Shown here in pieces: positions 23,741 through 31,993 of a stretch of DNA of 64,000 bases; the stretch's first letter is position 1, and each line of letters starts with the position of its first letter. A model generated the notes under the pieces. It worked only from the letters and a program-made list of their open reading frames with translations. It was not told the origin of the DNA and ran no database searches. The translations under genes and the position numbers were made by a program. Origin of the DNA: Fimenecus sp045593645 (GTDB lineage Bacteria > Bacillota > Clostridia > Oscillospirales > Acutalibacteraceae); NCBI GenBank assembly GCA_045593645.1, contig JAZNWZ010000130.1:62001-126000 (forward strand), written 5' to 3'.

Positions 23741-25800
23741 TGGCATTTACTTTTGGTGGAATAAAAGAAAATACAAAAGCAAAAGATTTATTAAAGCCTA
23801 CAGATATACTTGATTATGTAATCTTGGACCACTTTGATGAAGATGAAAAAGATTATTTTATTTTCTTACTTGACAAGTTTCCTGCAGAAGATAAAAAGCA
23901 GATTATCCTCAAACGAATAAAAGATGCAGGCTATCGTTCTTATAAAGTTTTAGTTGCTGTTGATTGCAAATATAAAGAAGAAGATTTGAAGGGCGGTTCA
24001 ATTGTTGAGTTTATGATGACTCATCGTTCAGGTTGGAGAAAAGATATTGATTGTGCAGGAACACACTGCCGCGCCATTATGGCTTTTGGTTGTGCTATGT
24101 ATTCAATTAACTGTTCTGCTGATATTTTGACAGGTGACTTTTATGATGACCAAATGCTTCGTCCTTATTATTTTATGGGCCACGAAATATTTAAGTATGA
24201 TACTTATGTATTCCCAGTTGATGGCATCGAGGCATTATACCCAACAATCAAATCATCATCGAACACAGTCAATTGGAAAACACAATTCTTTTATGCACAA
24301 GTAAAAAGAATGATTAAGACTCCTTACGAATGGGAGCCTATGTATCTTTCAACTGACCCTAAGTTTATTACTGCAAATTCAAAAGAAGAAGCTGATAGAA
24401 TATTCAAAGACAATATGGATAAGTACTTGGTTGCGTTCGATACTGAAACAAACGGCTTGAAGTTTTACGAGAACAAAATCCATTGTCTTACAATATGTTG
24501 GGATGGTCTTAAAGGTTATTACATTCCTTGGAAGTTTGTTGACTTAAAGTTGTTTGAGGAAAACGTAATGTCCTGCAAACACAGAACAGGTGCTAACCCA
24601 AAGTTCGATATTAAGTTCTTTTGGCAGCAAGGTGTTTCACAAAGAGTAAACATCACTGATGCAACTGACCGTTTGGCTCACTGTATTTCATCAGAAGTTA
24701 AATCAGGTTTGAAGCCACTTGCATATCGTTATTCACCTTTCGGCGGTTATGATATTAAACTTGACAAGTGGAAGAAGCAAACAAAGTGTGATGACTATAC
24801 AAAAATCCCAACTGATATTCTTGCTCCTTATGCAACAATGGATGCTCTTGTTACTTGGAGAATTCAAATGGAACTTTGGACTCTTGTTGATGAAATCGAC
24901 AGAAAGTTCCCTAATGAAAAATATCCTGAGTGGACAATTCGTCGTTGGTATGAAACACAAATGATGGAAATCTATAAAGAGATTGTTCGTGTTGAATATC
25001 GAGGCATTTATGTAAACTTCGACTTAATGGAAAAGTATCGTTGCGAAATGGTTGAAGACCTTGTAAAGAAAGATGCTGAACTTAAAAAGATTTGGGGAGT
25101 TCCTGCTGATTTCAATATATCTTCAACAACTGAAGTTGGTAGGTTGTTTGAAAAACTTGGTTGGCCTTGCTATGGAAGAAACGATGCAGGTGTTTATTTG
25201 ACAGGTGATGAAGCGATGGGTGCTTGGTCGAGAGAGAAACGCCCAGGAGTTGATTTACTTGCTGAATTCAGAACTGAAAAAACTTCACTTGGTTCTTTCG
25301 TAGGACTTGACCCTGCAATGTGGGAAGTTCATAAAGATTGGCCTTTATGGTTGAAGCCTAAAGAAACAACAGGATGGCTTCAGTATATTTATCATAACAC
25401 TGAGGACGGAAATCCTGAAGAAGGCGGTTCATATCGAGTTCAGCAGTCTTATTTGGTAATGGGAACGGAAACTTATCGTTTCATCGGTAAAGACCCTAAC
25501 TTCCAAAACATTCCTACACGCAATAAGTATGCAGGCTTTGTAAAGAAATGTATTGATACTCCTCCTGCTGATTTGTACACAGTTGTGGGCAGTGATGGTA
25601 AAGAATACAACCTCGCAGAGTTTGAGCTTGTTTACACAAATGAGGGCTATAAAACTGTAAAAGAATGTTTCTCAAAAATGAGAAGTTTGCAATTTATCGA
25701 CAACGACCCAGAACATCCTGCAGTATTAAGATGCGGTTTTGATAAGCAAGAAGACGGATCTTTCAAAAAGCCAGACCCAAAAGTTTGGTTTGAAGTATAA
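23740..25800 (+). CDS. DNA polymerase family A, N-terminal (exonuclease/thumb) fragment
   Basis: The 686 residues hold a proofreading 3'-5' exonuclease: Exo I FDTETNG at 233-239, Exo II NPKFDIKFF near 287-295 and Exo III YATMDAL near 366-372. The polymerase thumb follows, up to KDPNFQNIPTRNKY. It then reaches a VVGSD, where motif A (DYSQ-ELR type) should begin. Instead a tail of about 65 unrelated residues follows and the gene stops. Motifs B and C are in 21866-22918. About 230 residues precede the exonuclease and are of unknown fold. GAGAGG precedes the ATG, which overlaps the upstream stop. Confidence 0.85.
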   Translation: MAFTFGGIKENTKAKDLLKPTDILDYVILDHFDEDEKDYFIFLLDKFPAEDKKQIILKRIKDAGYRSYKVLVAVDCKYKEEDLKGGSIVEFMMTHRSGWRKDIDCAGTHCRAIMAFGCAMYSINCSADILTGDFYDDQMLRPYYFMGHEIFKYDTYVFPVDGIEALYPTIKSSSNTVNWKTQFFYAQVKRMIKTPYEWEPMYLSTDPKFITANSKEEADRIFKDNMDKYLVAFDTETNGLKFYENKIHCLTICWDGLKGYYIPWKFVDLKLFEENVMSCKHRTGANPKFDIKFFWQQGVSQRVNITDATDRLAHCISSEVKSGLKPLAYRYSPFGGYDIKLDKWKKQTKCDDYTKIPTDILAPYATMDALVTWRIQMELWTLVDEIDRKFPNEKYPEWTIRRWYETQMMEIYKEIVRVEYRGIYVNFDLMEKYRCEMVEDLVKKDAELKKIWGVPADFNISSTTEVGRLFEKLGWPCYGRNDAGVYLTGDEAMGAWSREKRPGVDLLAEFRTEKTSLGSFVGLDPAMWEVHKDWPLWLKPKETTGWLQYIYHNTEDGNPEEGGSYRVQQSYLVMGTETYRFIGKDPNFQNIPTRNKYAGFVKKCIDTPPADLYTVVGSDGKEYNLAEFELVYTNEGYKTVKECFSKMRSLQFIDNDPEHPAVLRCGFDKQEDGSFKKPDPKVWFEV

Positions 25801-25901
25801 AAAATGGGCAACCGCCATCAGAGAAGATATTAAAATATCTAAGGAGATATTCTGAGGATTACCCCTCCTCAAGGGTTTCTTTCTGACTGGCTTGGTTGCC
25901 C
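25799..25901 (-). ncRNA. Candidate structured phage ncRNA with own late promoter and T-tail
   Basis: Read on the minus strand, GGGCAACC pairs with GGTTGCCC (outer stem). GCCA-G-TCAGA pairs with TCTGATGGC inside it, TGAGG pairs with CCTCA around a loop, and AGATAT pairs with ATATCT. ACCC before the TGAGG stem can pair with GGGT in its loop, giving an H-type pseudoknot. A class L element (25905-25913) ends a few bases before the first G, and the outer stem is followed by ATTTTTT, as in a terminator. It is antisense to nothing but touches the end of the polymerase gene. No known RNA family was recognised. Confidence 0.55.
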
Positions 25902-25904
25902 GAT

Positions 25905-25913
25905 TATTTAGTA
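25905..25913 (-). promoter_or_regulatory. Class L promoter of the ncRNA
   Basis: TACTAAATA on the minus strand, then ATC and GGGCAACC. A start point four to six bases downstream would be at the first base of the outer stem. Confidence 0.5.
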
Positions 25914-25935
25914 GTGTTTTTCAGTAAAGTTCAAT

Positions 25936-25957
25936 AAAAAAGGAGCCTTTCGGCTCC
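25936..25957. terminator. Terminator after gene 25983-27293
   Basis: GGAGCC-GAAA-GGCTCC on the minus strand followed by TTTTTTATTG. On the plus strand TTAACTTTTTT follows, so it may also stop polymerase-operon transcripts. Confidence 0.85.
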
Positions 25958-25982
25958 TTAACTTTTTTAACTTATTTTATTA

Positions 25983-27293
25983 TTAAATTGTCTTGTATGT
26001 TGCCACGAGGCTAAGAACAACCTGTGGGTCGATGCTGCTGCTGTATGAGCTGAACATATCAAGGAATGGCCACTTGTCAGTATCAATCTTGACAACTTCT
26101 TCTACAGAGTCTCCAATTGAGAAACCTGCGATACCTGCGATATAAGAGATCTTGCGAAGATTGTCTCTTGCTTCCCAAGAACTGTTGTCCTTGCTTGCGC
26201 CTTCAACAACCTTTACGAACTCCTTAATTCTTTCCATTTCATCAGGAGCTGCAGCAAGATTAAGACGGCTTGCATTGTCATTCCAGTAGTTCAAAATCTT
26301 TTCGCAAGTATTGCTTGAACTTAAGATACCGCAACGACCTTCAACCTTTACGAGCTTGTATTTTGAAGCAAGACCTTCGTAGTAAGCTTTACCCTGCTTT
26401 TTGCAGTACTCGATGAAAGTGTTCAACTTCTTGTAAGCTTCACCTTTCTGAAGGCGCTTCCAATCTCCGTAGTTGATTTTCAAAAGCTTTTTCTTTGGGA
26501 AAACCTTTTCAAGGTAATCGTCGAAACCGTGAAGGTAACGAGTAGGAGCAGACTTGCAAGCATTCAAGTCAGCAGAGTAATAATCGTTACGATTGCGGGC
26601 GATGAAGATGATTGCATCTTTAAGGCTTGCATCAGCTAAGATTTCATTTGCACTGTAAACTCTTTCTGCATCGTATTTACCGATACCACCGAAAAGCTTT
26701 TCGTCGTCAACACGGCCTGCAAGTCGAGCAGCAACTTTCTTTTCAGCCTTGCCGTTTACATCAACTGCAACATAATCATCGAAGTTGAAAACCTTAGGAT
26801 TTGTGTATCCTACTCTCTTTACGAGTGTTTCAATATCAGGACCCATAATTGTGATTGGGTAGACATCATTAAGATTGTTCTTTGCAAGAATATCGTCAAG
26901 AACCATTGCTGAACCGTTAGGGAACCAGCGGAAGTCAGCAGAGTCCATAAACTTGTCGTACTTTTTCTGTGTGATGTTTACAAAGATGATTGAGTCTTCC
27001 TTCTTTTCAGAGAAGAAGTACTTGATCTTCTGTTCGATTGTGTCAAACTTTGCAATATAAGAAGGACCTGCGTACTTGTGAACCTGACGGCTGTTGTTAT
27101 TTTTATAAGTTGATACTTCAATAAAAGGAAGGCTGAAAATACTTTCAATCTTCTTTTCAATTTTCTTCTGCTTGTCAGCCTGAACCTTGACGATGTCAGC
27201 AATATCGTCATCAAGCAAATTCTGATACTTGTCTACAATGGCTGTAAGACGGCCGATGCGTTTGCAAGTGTTGTAAGATTCTTTGATATTCAT
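25983..27293 (-). CDS. Hypothetical early protein next to rIIA-like gene
   Basis: No family is recognised. The 436-residue soluble protein has a helical, lysine-rich N-terminus (about 20-55), a mixed alpha/beta middle and a helical C-terminus. AAGGAG precedes the ATG and a class E promoter drives it. In T4 the rIIA gene is followed by rIIB; this gene sits in the rIIB place but shows no visible likeness to rIIB. A takeover or exclusion-related role is a guess from position and promoter. Confidence 0.75.
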   Translation of the reverse strand: MNIKESYNTCKRIGRLTAIVDKYQNLLDDDIADIVKVQADKQKKIEKKIESIFSLPFIEVSTYKNNNSRQVHKYAGPSYIAKFDTIEQKIKYFFSEKKEDSIIFVNITQKKYDKFMDSADFRWFPNGSAMVLDDILAKNNLNDVYPITIMGPDIETLVKRVGYTNPKVFNFDDYVAVDVNGKAEKKVAARLAGRVDDEKLFGGIGKYDAERVYSANEILADASLKDAIIFIARNRNDYYSADLNACKSAPTRYLHGFDDYLEKVFPKKKLLKINYGDWKRLQKGEAYKKLNTFIEYCKKQGKAYYEGLASKYKLVKVEGRCGILSSSNTCEKILNYWNDNASRLNLAAAPDEMERIKEFVKVVEGASKDNSSWEARDNLRKISYIAGIAGFSIGDSVEEVVKIDTDKWPFLDMFSSYSSSIDPQVVLSLVATYKTI

Positions 27294-27313
27294 AATCTAC
27301 TCCTTCAATTGAT

Positions 27314-27350
27314 TTACAAATATAATATAAAGAAGTTGCCGGAAAAGTTC
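27314..27350 (-). promoter_or_regulatory. Class E promoter before gene 25983-27293
   Basis: GAACTT (one change from AAACTT), 15 bases, TATATTAT, then ATTTGTAA on the minus strand. The -35 lies inside the hairpin at 27338-27361. Confidence 0.75.
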
Positions 27351-27361
27351 AGTTTTCCGGC
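27338..27361. terminator. Perfect hairpin overlapping a class E promoter
   Basis: GCCGGAAAA and TTTTCCGGC form a nine-base-pair stem eight bases after the rIIA-like stop. On the plus strand it is followed by ATTTTTTC, on the minus strand only by AACTTCTTT. It may end rIIA-like transcripts and at the same time occlude the promoter -35. Confidence 0.55.
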
Positions 27362-27369
27362 ATTTTTTC

Positions 27370-28410
27370 TTAAGCTGTTGCGAGTTCTTCGTAAGCTTTT
27401 CTTGAGTAGAAGTTTACGATTGACTTCTTCAAAGCATTTTTTGTTGCTTCAGTGTAATTCAACTTTTCACGAGAAGCCTGAAAGTTGAGTGAACCGATTG
27501 GGAAGTGAAGAACCAAAGTATGATGATTTGAGTCCTCTTTGAAGAACTGAATTGCATCGTAATCTCCATCGAAAACCTGTGCAATATCTACATCGTAAGG
27601 TACTCCACCCATATCAACGATTGTACCTGAGAAGCGGTTTGCAATCTTCTGAATAAACTTGTTAGCAGCAACCATATCTGCATTTGTTGCATCGTAATCG
27701 TCGCTATACTTATCTGTCTTTACAAGAAGACGGTTTTCTCCCTTCAAAAGCTTGCGAATAACATTGAACTGTTCGAGGCTTTCAACATCAGCCTGCTGCA
27801 GGAACTTGTCAACGCCATTGAGAAGTTCAGGCATCTGCTGTGCAAAAGCAAGAACAGGAATTGCTTCATAAATGTAGTTGAAATGCTTGTCAGAAGGAAC
27901 TGCAAAGTAAACTTTTGTTCCTGTTTCGTTTGAAGGCTCTTCACCGATAAACTTGAAACGTGGCTTTCTGTCAGGACCGCGATAACAAAGAGCTGTTCTC
28001 TTTACGCCGTCTTTTGAACTTTCAACAGTCCAAGTATCAGCAACAGAGAACGGAGATTTTGCTCCAACTCCAAGACCACCAATCTGGTCATTTGTATCAC
28101 GCTTGTCAGAACCACCGTAAGTGAAGACATTGCGCATTTTTGCAGCATCCATACCGATACCGTAATCACGTACCCAGAAAGTTGGGTCAATTTCGTTCGG
28201 GAAGTGAATCTGCACAGGATTTTCAACTCCTGCCGCAATATTTGCATCAATTGCGTTTGAAAGAACTTCACGAATTACTGACTGAATTGGGTTTGAATAG
28301 AGTTTTGTCGAGAGAATGTCGAACAAACCTGCGTCGTTTGAATTGAGTGAAAATACTTCGCCGTCATCGAAATTTGTCTGAATGTCGGCTGTTTTGTCAT
28401 TAAGAACCAT
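27370..28410 (-). CDS. rIIA-like GHKL ATPase
   Basis: The 346 residues carry the GHKL ATP-binding signatures: N box REVLSNAIDAN at 47-57, G1 box DYGIGMD at 82-88 and G2 box GGLGVGAKSPF at 111-121, followed by a transducer-like part. Phage proteins of this kind are related to the N-terminal half of T4 rIIA (725 aa), which counters prophage-encoded exclusion. This copy lacks the long C-terminal half. AAGGAG precedes the ATG and a class E promoter drives it, in line with early expression. A stand-alone MutL- or Hsp90-like ATPase is the alternative. Confidence 0.75.
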   Translation of the reverse strand: MVLNDKTADIQTNFDDGEVFSLNSNDAGLFDILSTKLYSNPIQSVIREVLSNAIDANIAAGVENPVQIHFPNEIDPTFWVRDYGIGMDAAKMRNVFTYGGSDKRDTNDQIGGLGVGAKSPFSVADTWTVESSKDGVKRTALCYRGPDRKPRFKFIGEEPSNETGTKVYFAVPSDKHFNYIYEAIPVLAFAQQMPELLNGVDKFLQQADVESLEQFNVIRKLLKGENRLLVKTDKYSDDYDATNADMVAANKFIQKIANRFSGTIVDMGGVPYDVDIAQVFDGDYDAIQFFKEDSNHHTLVLHFPIGSLNFQASREKLNYTEATKNALKKSIVNFYSRKAYEELATA

Positions 28411-28433
28411 AAGATTACTCCTTTTGTTTCAAA

Positions 28434-28470
28434 TTACAATAATAATATAAAAGGAGTTTAATAAAAGTTT
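28434..28470 (-). promoter_or_regulatory. Class E promoter of rIIA-like gene
   Basis: AAACTT, 15 bases, TATATTAT, then TATTGTAA on the minus strand, 24 bases before the ATG at 28410. Confidence 0.75.
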
Positions 28471-28475
28471 AAAAA

Positions 28476-28931
28476 TTATGTAGGAATTTCAACAGAAGCG
28501 TCTTTTCCGTAAATGTAGTCATCTGCGGCGAATAAGCCTGTGATTTTGTCTCTAACTGCAACTTTGACAAACCAATAAGGCTTTGGAGCCATACATTTGA
28601 CATCACATTGAAGTATTTCAGCTTGAGGGAATTCTGCCGCTGCTTGTTTGATAAGTTCAGATTTGATAAGTGGCTCTGAGTCAGCATTAAAAGGATATTC
28701 GTGGATAGTTTCAGTCAAAAATCCGCCATAGCCTGCATTGCGAATATAAGAGGTACTTCTTGATTGCAACCACATTTTCATAGCATTAAGTACAGGAGAA
28801 CCTTTTCTTAATTCAATGTTCTGAGGATTCTTTGCGTCAACACCTTCATAGCTTAAGTCTTGATAATCAATATTCTTTTGTAAAGATTTTTCAAGTTGTT
28901 TTAAGTTTCTTAAAATTACTGAACTTGCCAT
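28476..28931 (-). CDS. Baseplate wedge protein, gp25-like
   Basis: The 151 residues resemble gp25/GpW-type wedge proteins. An N-terminal helical part (1-60) and RNAGYGGFLTETIHEYPF near 64-81 lead into a helix (ELIKQAAAEFPQAEI) and two strands. The family sits at the baseplate periphery and seeds sheath assembly. AGAGGTG precedes the ATG. It is third in a leftward late unit after two tube-fold genes, which supports a baseplate role. Confidence 0.65.
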   Translation of the reverse strand: MASSVILRNLKQLEKSLQKNIDYQDLSYEGVDAKNPQNIELRKGSPVLNAMKMWLQSRSTSYIRNAGYGGFLTETIHEYPFNADSEPLIKSELIKQAAAEFPQAEILQCDVKCMAPKPYWFVKVAVRDKITGLFAADDYIYGKDASVEIPT

Positions 28932-28941
28932 TTGTCACCTC

Positions 28942-29586
28942 TTAGAATAAACGGAGCTTTTTAGCTGAGCCCCAGAAATCGTCTTCGCTGATCTCTGTGA
29001 TTGCTGAAGTTACGTTTTGATAATCAATACGAATAACTTTATATGTCACAGTGACTGTTTTAATATCTCCGCCACCTGCAGAGTCGTATTTTATTTCACC
29101 AATACTTACAGGTTGCAAACCTTTCATAAAACAGTACCCAGTTTGTTTTGGCATTGGGAGTGAGTCAAAAGGAGACTCTAAACTTTCGTTTCCTTCAACA
29201 AAAGCGTATTTCACAACATTCATATCAATCATAGGTGGGTGTCCTACTGCCCAAATGCCTGTACCAAAATCAACGGCGCGGCTCATTAAAGCAAGATGAT
29301 ATTTTTGAATTGAGTCGAAAGCGTCTTCATACCAGTTGATTGTGACTGTATCGTTAATAGTTGATTTCTTTGGGAATGATGCTCTTAATTGTTCGTCATA
29401 TTCGTATTCAAGTGTAGGCGGAGTTATTGTAATATCTTTAATACGAAATCTTGCGTTCTTAACTCCTGCTGCACCTACCAAGTCTGCAATAAATAAAGAG
29501 TCATTGGCTACAGGCATAACACCGTAAAGGTAGTCTAATGATTGAGATTGAAAATCTAAAAATTCATTCTGAGTTGTGTCTGCCAT
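28942..29586 (-). CDS. Tail tube-fold protein (gp19/gp54-like)
   Basis: The 214 residues show the tube-fold pattern: a strand-rich core with TVTINWYEDAF near 79-89, GYCFMKGLQPVSIGEIKYDS near 150-169 and a final long beta pair. Members form the inner tail tube or the baseplate-tube junction. There is no ribosome binding site; a class L element overlaps the upstream stop and ends four bases before the ATG, so the message may be leaderless. Tube versus junction cannot be decided here. Confidence 0.65.
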   Translation of the reverse strand: MADTTQNEFLDFQSQSLDYLYGVMPVANDSLFIADLVGAAGVKNARFRIKDITITPPTLEYEYDEQLRASFPKKSTINDTVTINWYEDAFDSIQKYHLALMSRAVDFGTGIWAVGHPPMIDMNVVKYAFVEGNESLESPFDSLPMPKQTGYCFMKGLQPVSIGEIKYDSAGGGDIKTVTVTYKVIRIDYQNVTSAITEISEDDFWGSAKKLRLF

Positions 29587-29590
29587 AAAA

Positions 29591-29599
29591 AATTAGTTA
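29591..29599 (-). promoter_or_regulatory. Class L promoter, near-leaderless
   Basis: TAACTAATT on the minus strand includes the TAA stop of gene 29597-30643 and ends four bases before the ATG at 29586. Confidence 0.55.
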
Positions 29600-30643
29600 A
29601 TATTTACCATCAGCCGTAATGTGAGCAAGTTTTCGATATACGAATGGGAATGTTGCAGAAAGTGGGTCTGCGCTGTCATTCTTAAATTGTATACTTGAAC
29701 TTCTTCCTAAGAAACGACAATCGTGGAAAATGTATCTTTGAACTCTGTCGGTCTTAAATGACTCTGTAGGCGACTTTACAATCTGTACATCTGTTTCACC
29801 GAATCCTACTGTTCCCATAAGGTCGTGATAACGAGAAAATGTAAAATAATCAGCATCATACTCAACGACAATATCCAAAAGCTTTCCTTTGCCGTTTACT
29901 TTACGCATTGCAATACCTAAAAAGTTGTAAAAGTTTTTACCTTCAAGTGGGTGAGTTGGTGCATTTTCGATAAAGTCTTTTCTTTTTCTTTCAGCTGCCC
30001 AGCAATCTGCATTAAGAGCGTGGAAAGCATCAAGCACATACATATTTTGGTCAAGTCTTATTGTAAGATCGAGCTTTGTAAGACGTTCATAACGGCCTAC
30101 GACTTTATTGATAGTTTGTCCTGCAAATTGAATTGTGCCTGTGCTTTGTTTCTTTTGCGGAAATTCAATGCCATCAATTCTTGTACCGATTAAAGACCAT
30201 CTTTGTTCAAATGGAGTGACAAGAGCATTACGACCTGAGTCATAAGTTACGCTTTCAATGTTTTTTGACAAATCAACATCAACGATGTCTTTTCCGTTAT
30301 CAACTAATACGAAATAAACATTATACATATTAGGCATAAAGTCAGGTTCTTGAGACATCAAAACTTCAATAGGTGTTATGTTGTCTTCAATCTTTGTGAC
30401 ATCACCTATATTCTTAATCCAATTTATTTCGTATTGATTTTGTCCTTCAATAGGAGAAAGTGTTGGCTGAAAATTATCAATCTTTTTTACCTTTGAATAA
30501 TCAACAACTTCATTAAGCTTATGTGGGACAAGGTCGTTATTATTTATAGGCGCGGTCTTTTTTGAGTTTGAGACATCTTGTAATGTATACTCTTGTGAAA
30601 CGTCTTCAAGACGGACATCATTGATTTGTGAGTAGTCAACCAT
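29597..30643 (-). CDS. Baseplate/tail tube-fold protein (gp48-like)
   Basis: The 348 residues have an unstructured, Asp/Asn-rich N-terminus (1-100) and a tube-fold C-terminal domain. That domain includes YFTFSRYHDLMGTVGFGETD near 268-287 and a FHDCRFLGRSS then PLSATFPFVYRKL ending. This is the pattern of baseplate proteins that cap or start the tail tube. There is no ribosome binding site; a terminator and then a class L element precede the ATG. It heads the unit with the tube-like and gp25-like genes. Confidence 0.6.
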   Translation of the reverse strand: MVDYSQINDVRLEDVSQEYTLQDVSNSKKTAPINNNDLVPHKLNEVVDYSKVKKIDNFQPTLSPIEGQNQYEINWIKNIGDVTKIEDNITPIEVLMSQEPDFMPNMYNVYFVLVDNGKDIVDVDLSKNIESVTYDSGRNALVTPFEQRWSLIGTRIDGIEFPQKKQSTGTIQFAGQTINKVVGRYERLTKLDLTIRLDQNMYVLDAFHALNADCWAAERKRKDFIENAPTHPLEGKNFYNFLGIAMRKVNGKGKLLDIVVEYDADYFTFSRYHDLMGTVGFGETDVQIVKSPTESFKTDRVQRYIFHDCRFLGRSSSIQFKNDSADPLSATFPFVYRKLAHITADGKY

Positions 30644-30648
30644 AAATC

Positions 30649-30657
30649 AATTAGTCA
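30649..30657 (-). promoter_or_regulatory. Class L promoter, near-leaderless
   Basis: GACTAATTG on the minus strand, followed by ATTT and ATG at 30643, directly after the uvsX terminator. Confidence 0.5.
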
Positions 30658-30658
30658 T

Positions 30659-30680
30659 AAAAAAGGAGGCCGAAGCCTCC
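30659..30680 (-). terminator. Terminator after UvsX gene
   Basis: GGAGGC-TTCG-GCCTCC followed on the minus strand by TTTTTTAT. Confidence 0.88.
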
Positions 30681-30707
30681 TTGGAGTTTTATATGAAGGA
30701 ATACATT

Positions 30708-31907
30708 TTATTCAGCGTCGGTTGTATCGTCGCCTTCTTCTGCTTCAGCTTGTGCAACGAGCTTTTCATATTCTTCCTTAGAGAAGTTCTGTTCTGCCCA
30801 CTGTTCTTCATCAGCAGTATTTTCCATACCATCAATCTCGTTAGAGATAATGTCCATAATAACATCTTTGATTGCTTTCCAATCTTCAGCTTTTACTTCA
30901 CCTGATTGAATTGCCTTTACGAAAGAATCCTTTCCGTGATAATTCCATCCGAAGTTGGTCTTTGAATTGTAATAGCCTTTTGAGCGACAATCAATAAGTT
31001 TAAGCAATCTTGGGTCTTCTGCAAAGTCATACAAGAAGTCAACAAATTCTCCATCTGAATTGAAGCCGCCTTTGTAATAAAGGTCCATTTCACATTCACG
31101 GAATGGGATGCCTGTCTTATTCTTCATATTGCGGACCTGCATATGAATACCTACAACTTTGCTGCCTTCAGTAAGGTTTTCAATCTTACGAACACGGTTA
31201 AGTGTTGAAGCAACATATTTCAAAGCATATCCACCAGTTGTCTGAATTGCGTGAGACATTGTATTCATCTGAGCGCGTTCCTGAGAAATGATGAACATTG
31301 TTGTATGGTAGTTTGCACAAAGAATGTTGAAACGATTACAGAAATCTTTCAATGCCTTTGCATTATTACCAAAGTTTGCTTTGTTGAATTCATCATCAAG
31401 AACTGTCTTTGTAACTGACATAGATTCTGAGTCGAAAATAACACAGGCAACTGTATTTGATTTAATCATTTGCTCGAGAGCAAATGCACCCTCTTCAAGG
31501 TTGTCAGGTTGCAATAAAGTAAAATGAGCATCTTTATTGATTGAGCCATCTGGGTTTACCAAAGATGTTACATCAAGACCGTTTTCTTTTGCGTGGTCAG
31601 GGTCGAAAGAACGCTCAAAGTCCATATAAACAACCATATCGTGGTCGGCGAGTTCTGGGAATTGTTCTCCCAAGTGTTTTTGGAACTGACCTGCGATGTA
31701 AGTACAAATTGTAGACTTACCGCCTGACTCAGGTCCGATATAACGGTGAACCGCACCGATCTTAATACCGCCACCGTACATAAAAGAAAGACGTGGAGAG
31801 TCGAGTCTCAACATCTTCTTAAGAGTATTTGAATCTGCGGGTTTAATTGCGTTTGCACACTTTTTCTGAACTGCTGCAACCGCCTTCAAAAAATCTGGAC
31901 TAGCCAT
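30708..31907 (-). CDS. uvsX: UvsX/RecA-type recombinase
   Basis: Strand-exchange ATPase for recombination and recombination-dependent replication. The 399 residues carry Walker A GPESGGKST at 58-66, a FDSESMSVTK Walker B-like segment near 154 and a long helical, acidic C-terminus. GGAGG precedes the ATG. The leader contains TGTTAATAT and a TATAAATA element inside a CTCTA/TAGAG palindrome. Neighbouring genes (dNMP kinase, acidic-tailed protein) fit a DNA metabolism cluster. Confidence 0.88.
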   Translation of the reverse strand: MASPDFLKAVAAVQKKCANAIKPADSNTLKKMLRLDSPRLSFMYGGGIKIGAVHRYIGPESGGKSTICTYIAGQFQKHLGEQFPELADHDMVVYMDFERSFDPDHAKENGLDVTSLVNPDGSINKDAHFTLLQPDNLEEGAFALEQMIKSNTVACVIFDSESMSVTKTVLDDEFNKANFGNNAKALKDFCNRFNILCANYHTTMFIISQERAQMNTMSHAIQTTGGYALKYVASTLNRVRKIENLTEGSKVVGIHMQVRNMKNKTGIPFRECEMDLYYKGGFNSDGEFVDFLYDFAEDPRLLKLIDCRSKGYYNSKTNFGWNYHGKDSFVKAIQSGEVKAEDWKAIKDVIMDIISNEIDGMENTADEEQWAEQNFSKEEYEKLVAQAEAEEGDDTTDAE

Positions 31908-31945
31908 TATTCCTCCATAAAATAAAGGTCATATCAAAAATTGAT

Positions 31946-31960
31946 TGCTCTATTTATAGA
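31946..31960 (-). promoter_or_regulatory. TATAAATA palindrome in the uvsX leader
   Basis: CTCTATAAATAGAG on the minus strand contains the exact T4 late element TATAAATA and is palindromic. It could be a promoter, an operator or an RNA hairpin; 40 bases before the ATG. Confidence 0.4.
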
Positions 31961-31980
31961 GGACACCTTGTAATAAAAAT

Positions 31981-31989
31981 ATATTAACA
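31981..31989 (-). promoter_or_regulatory. TGTTAATAT element before uvsX
   Basis: Minus-strand TGTTAATAT right after the stop of gene 31994-32713 and 74 bases before the uvsX ATG. Confidence 0.45.
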
Positions 31990-31993
31990 GTTA

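Noticed and set aside
25848..25860. CTGAGGA on the plus strand matching the hammerhead CUGANGA box
   Set aside because: No GAAA partner or correct stem II/III arrangement follows, and the stem-loop is better explained by the minus-strand fold.
25806..25901. tRNA-like acceptor stem GGGCAAC/GTTGCCC
   Set aside because: No T-arm GGTTC-type loop, no anticodon arm of the right size and no CCA; the inner stems fit a different fold.
25560..25982. Group I intron or split intein interrupting the polymerase
   Set aside because: No polymerase exon follows downstream; the missing half lies upstream with its own start and binding site; no conserved intron core or C-terminal intein His-Asn was seen. Kept only as a question in the findings.
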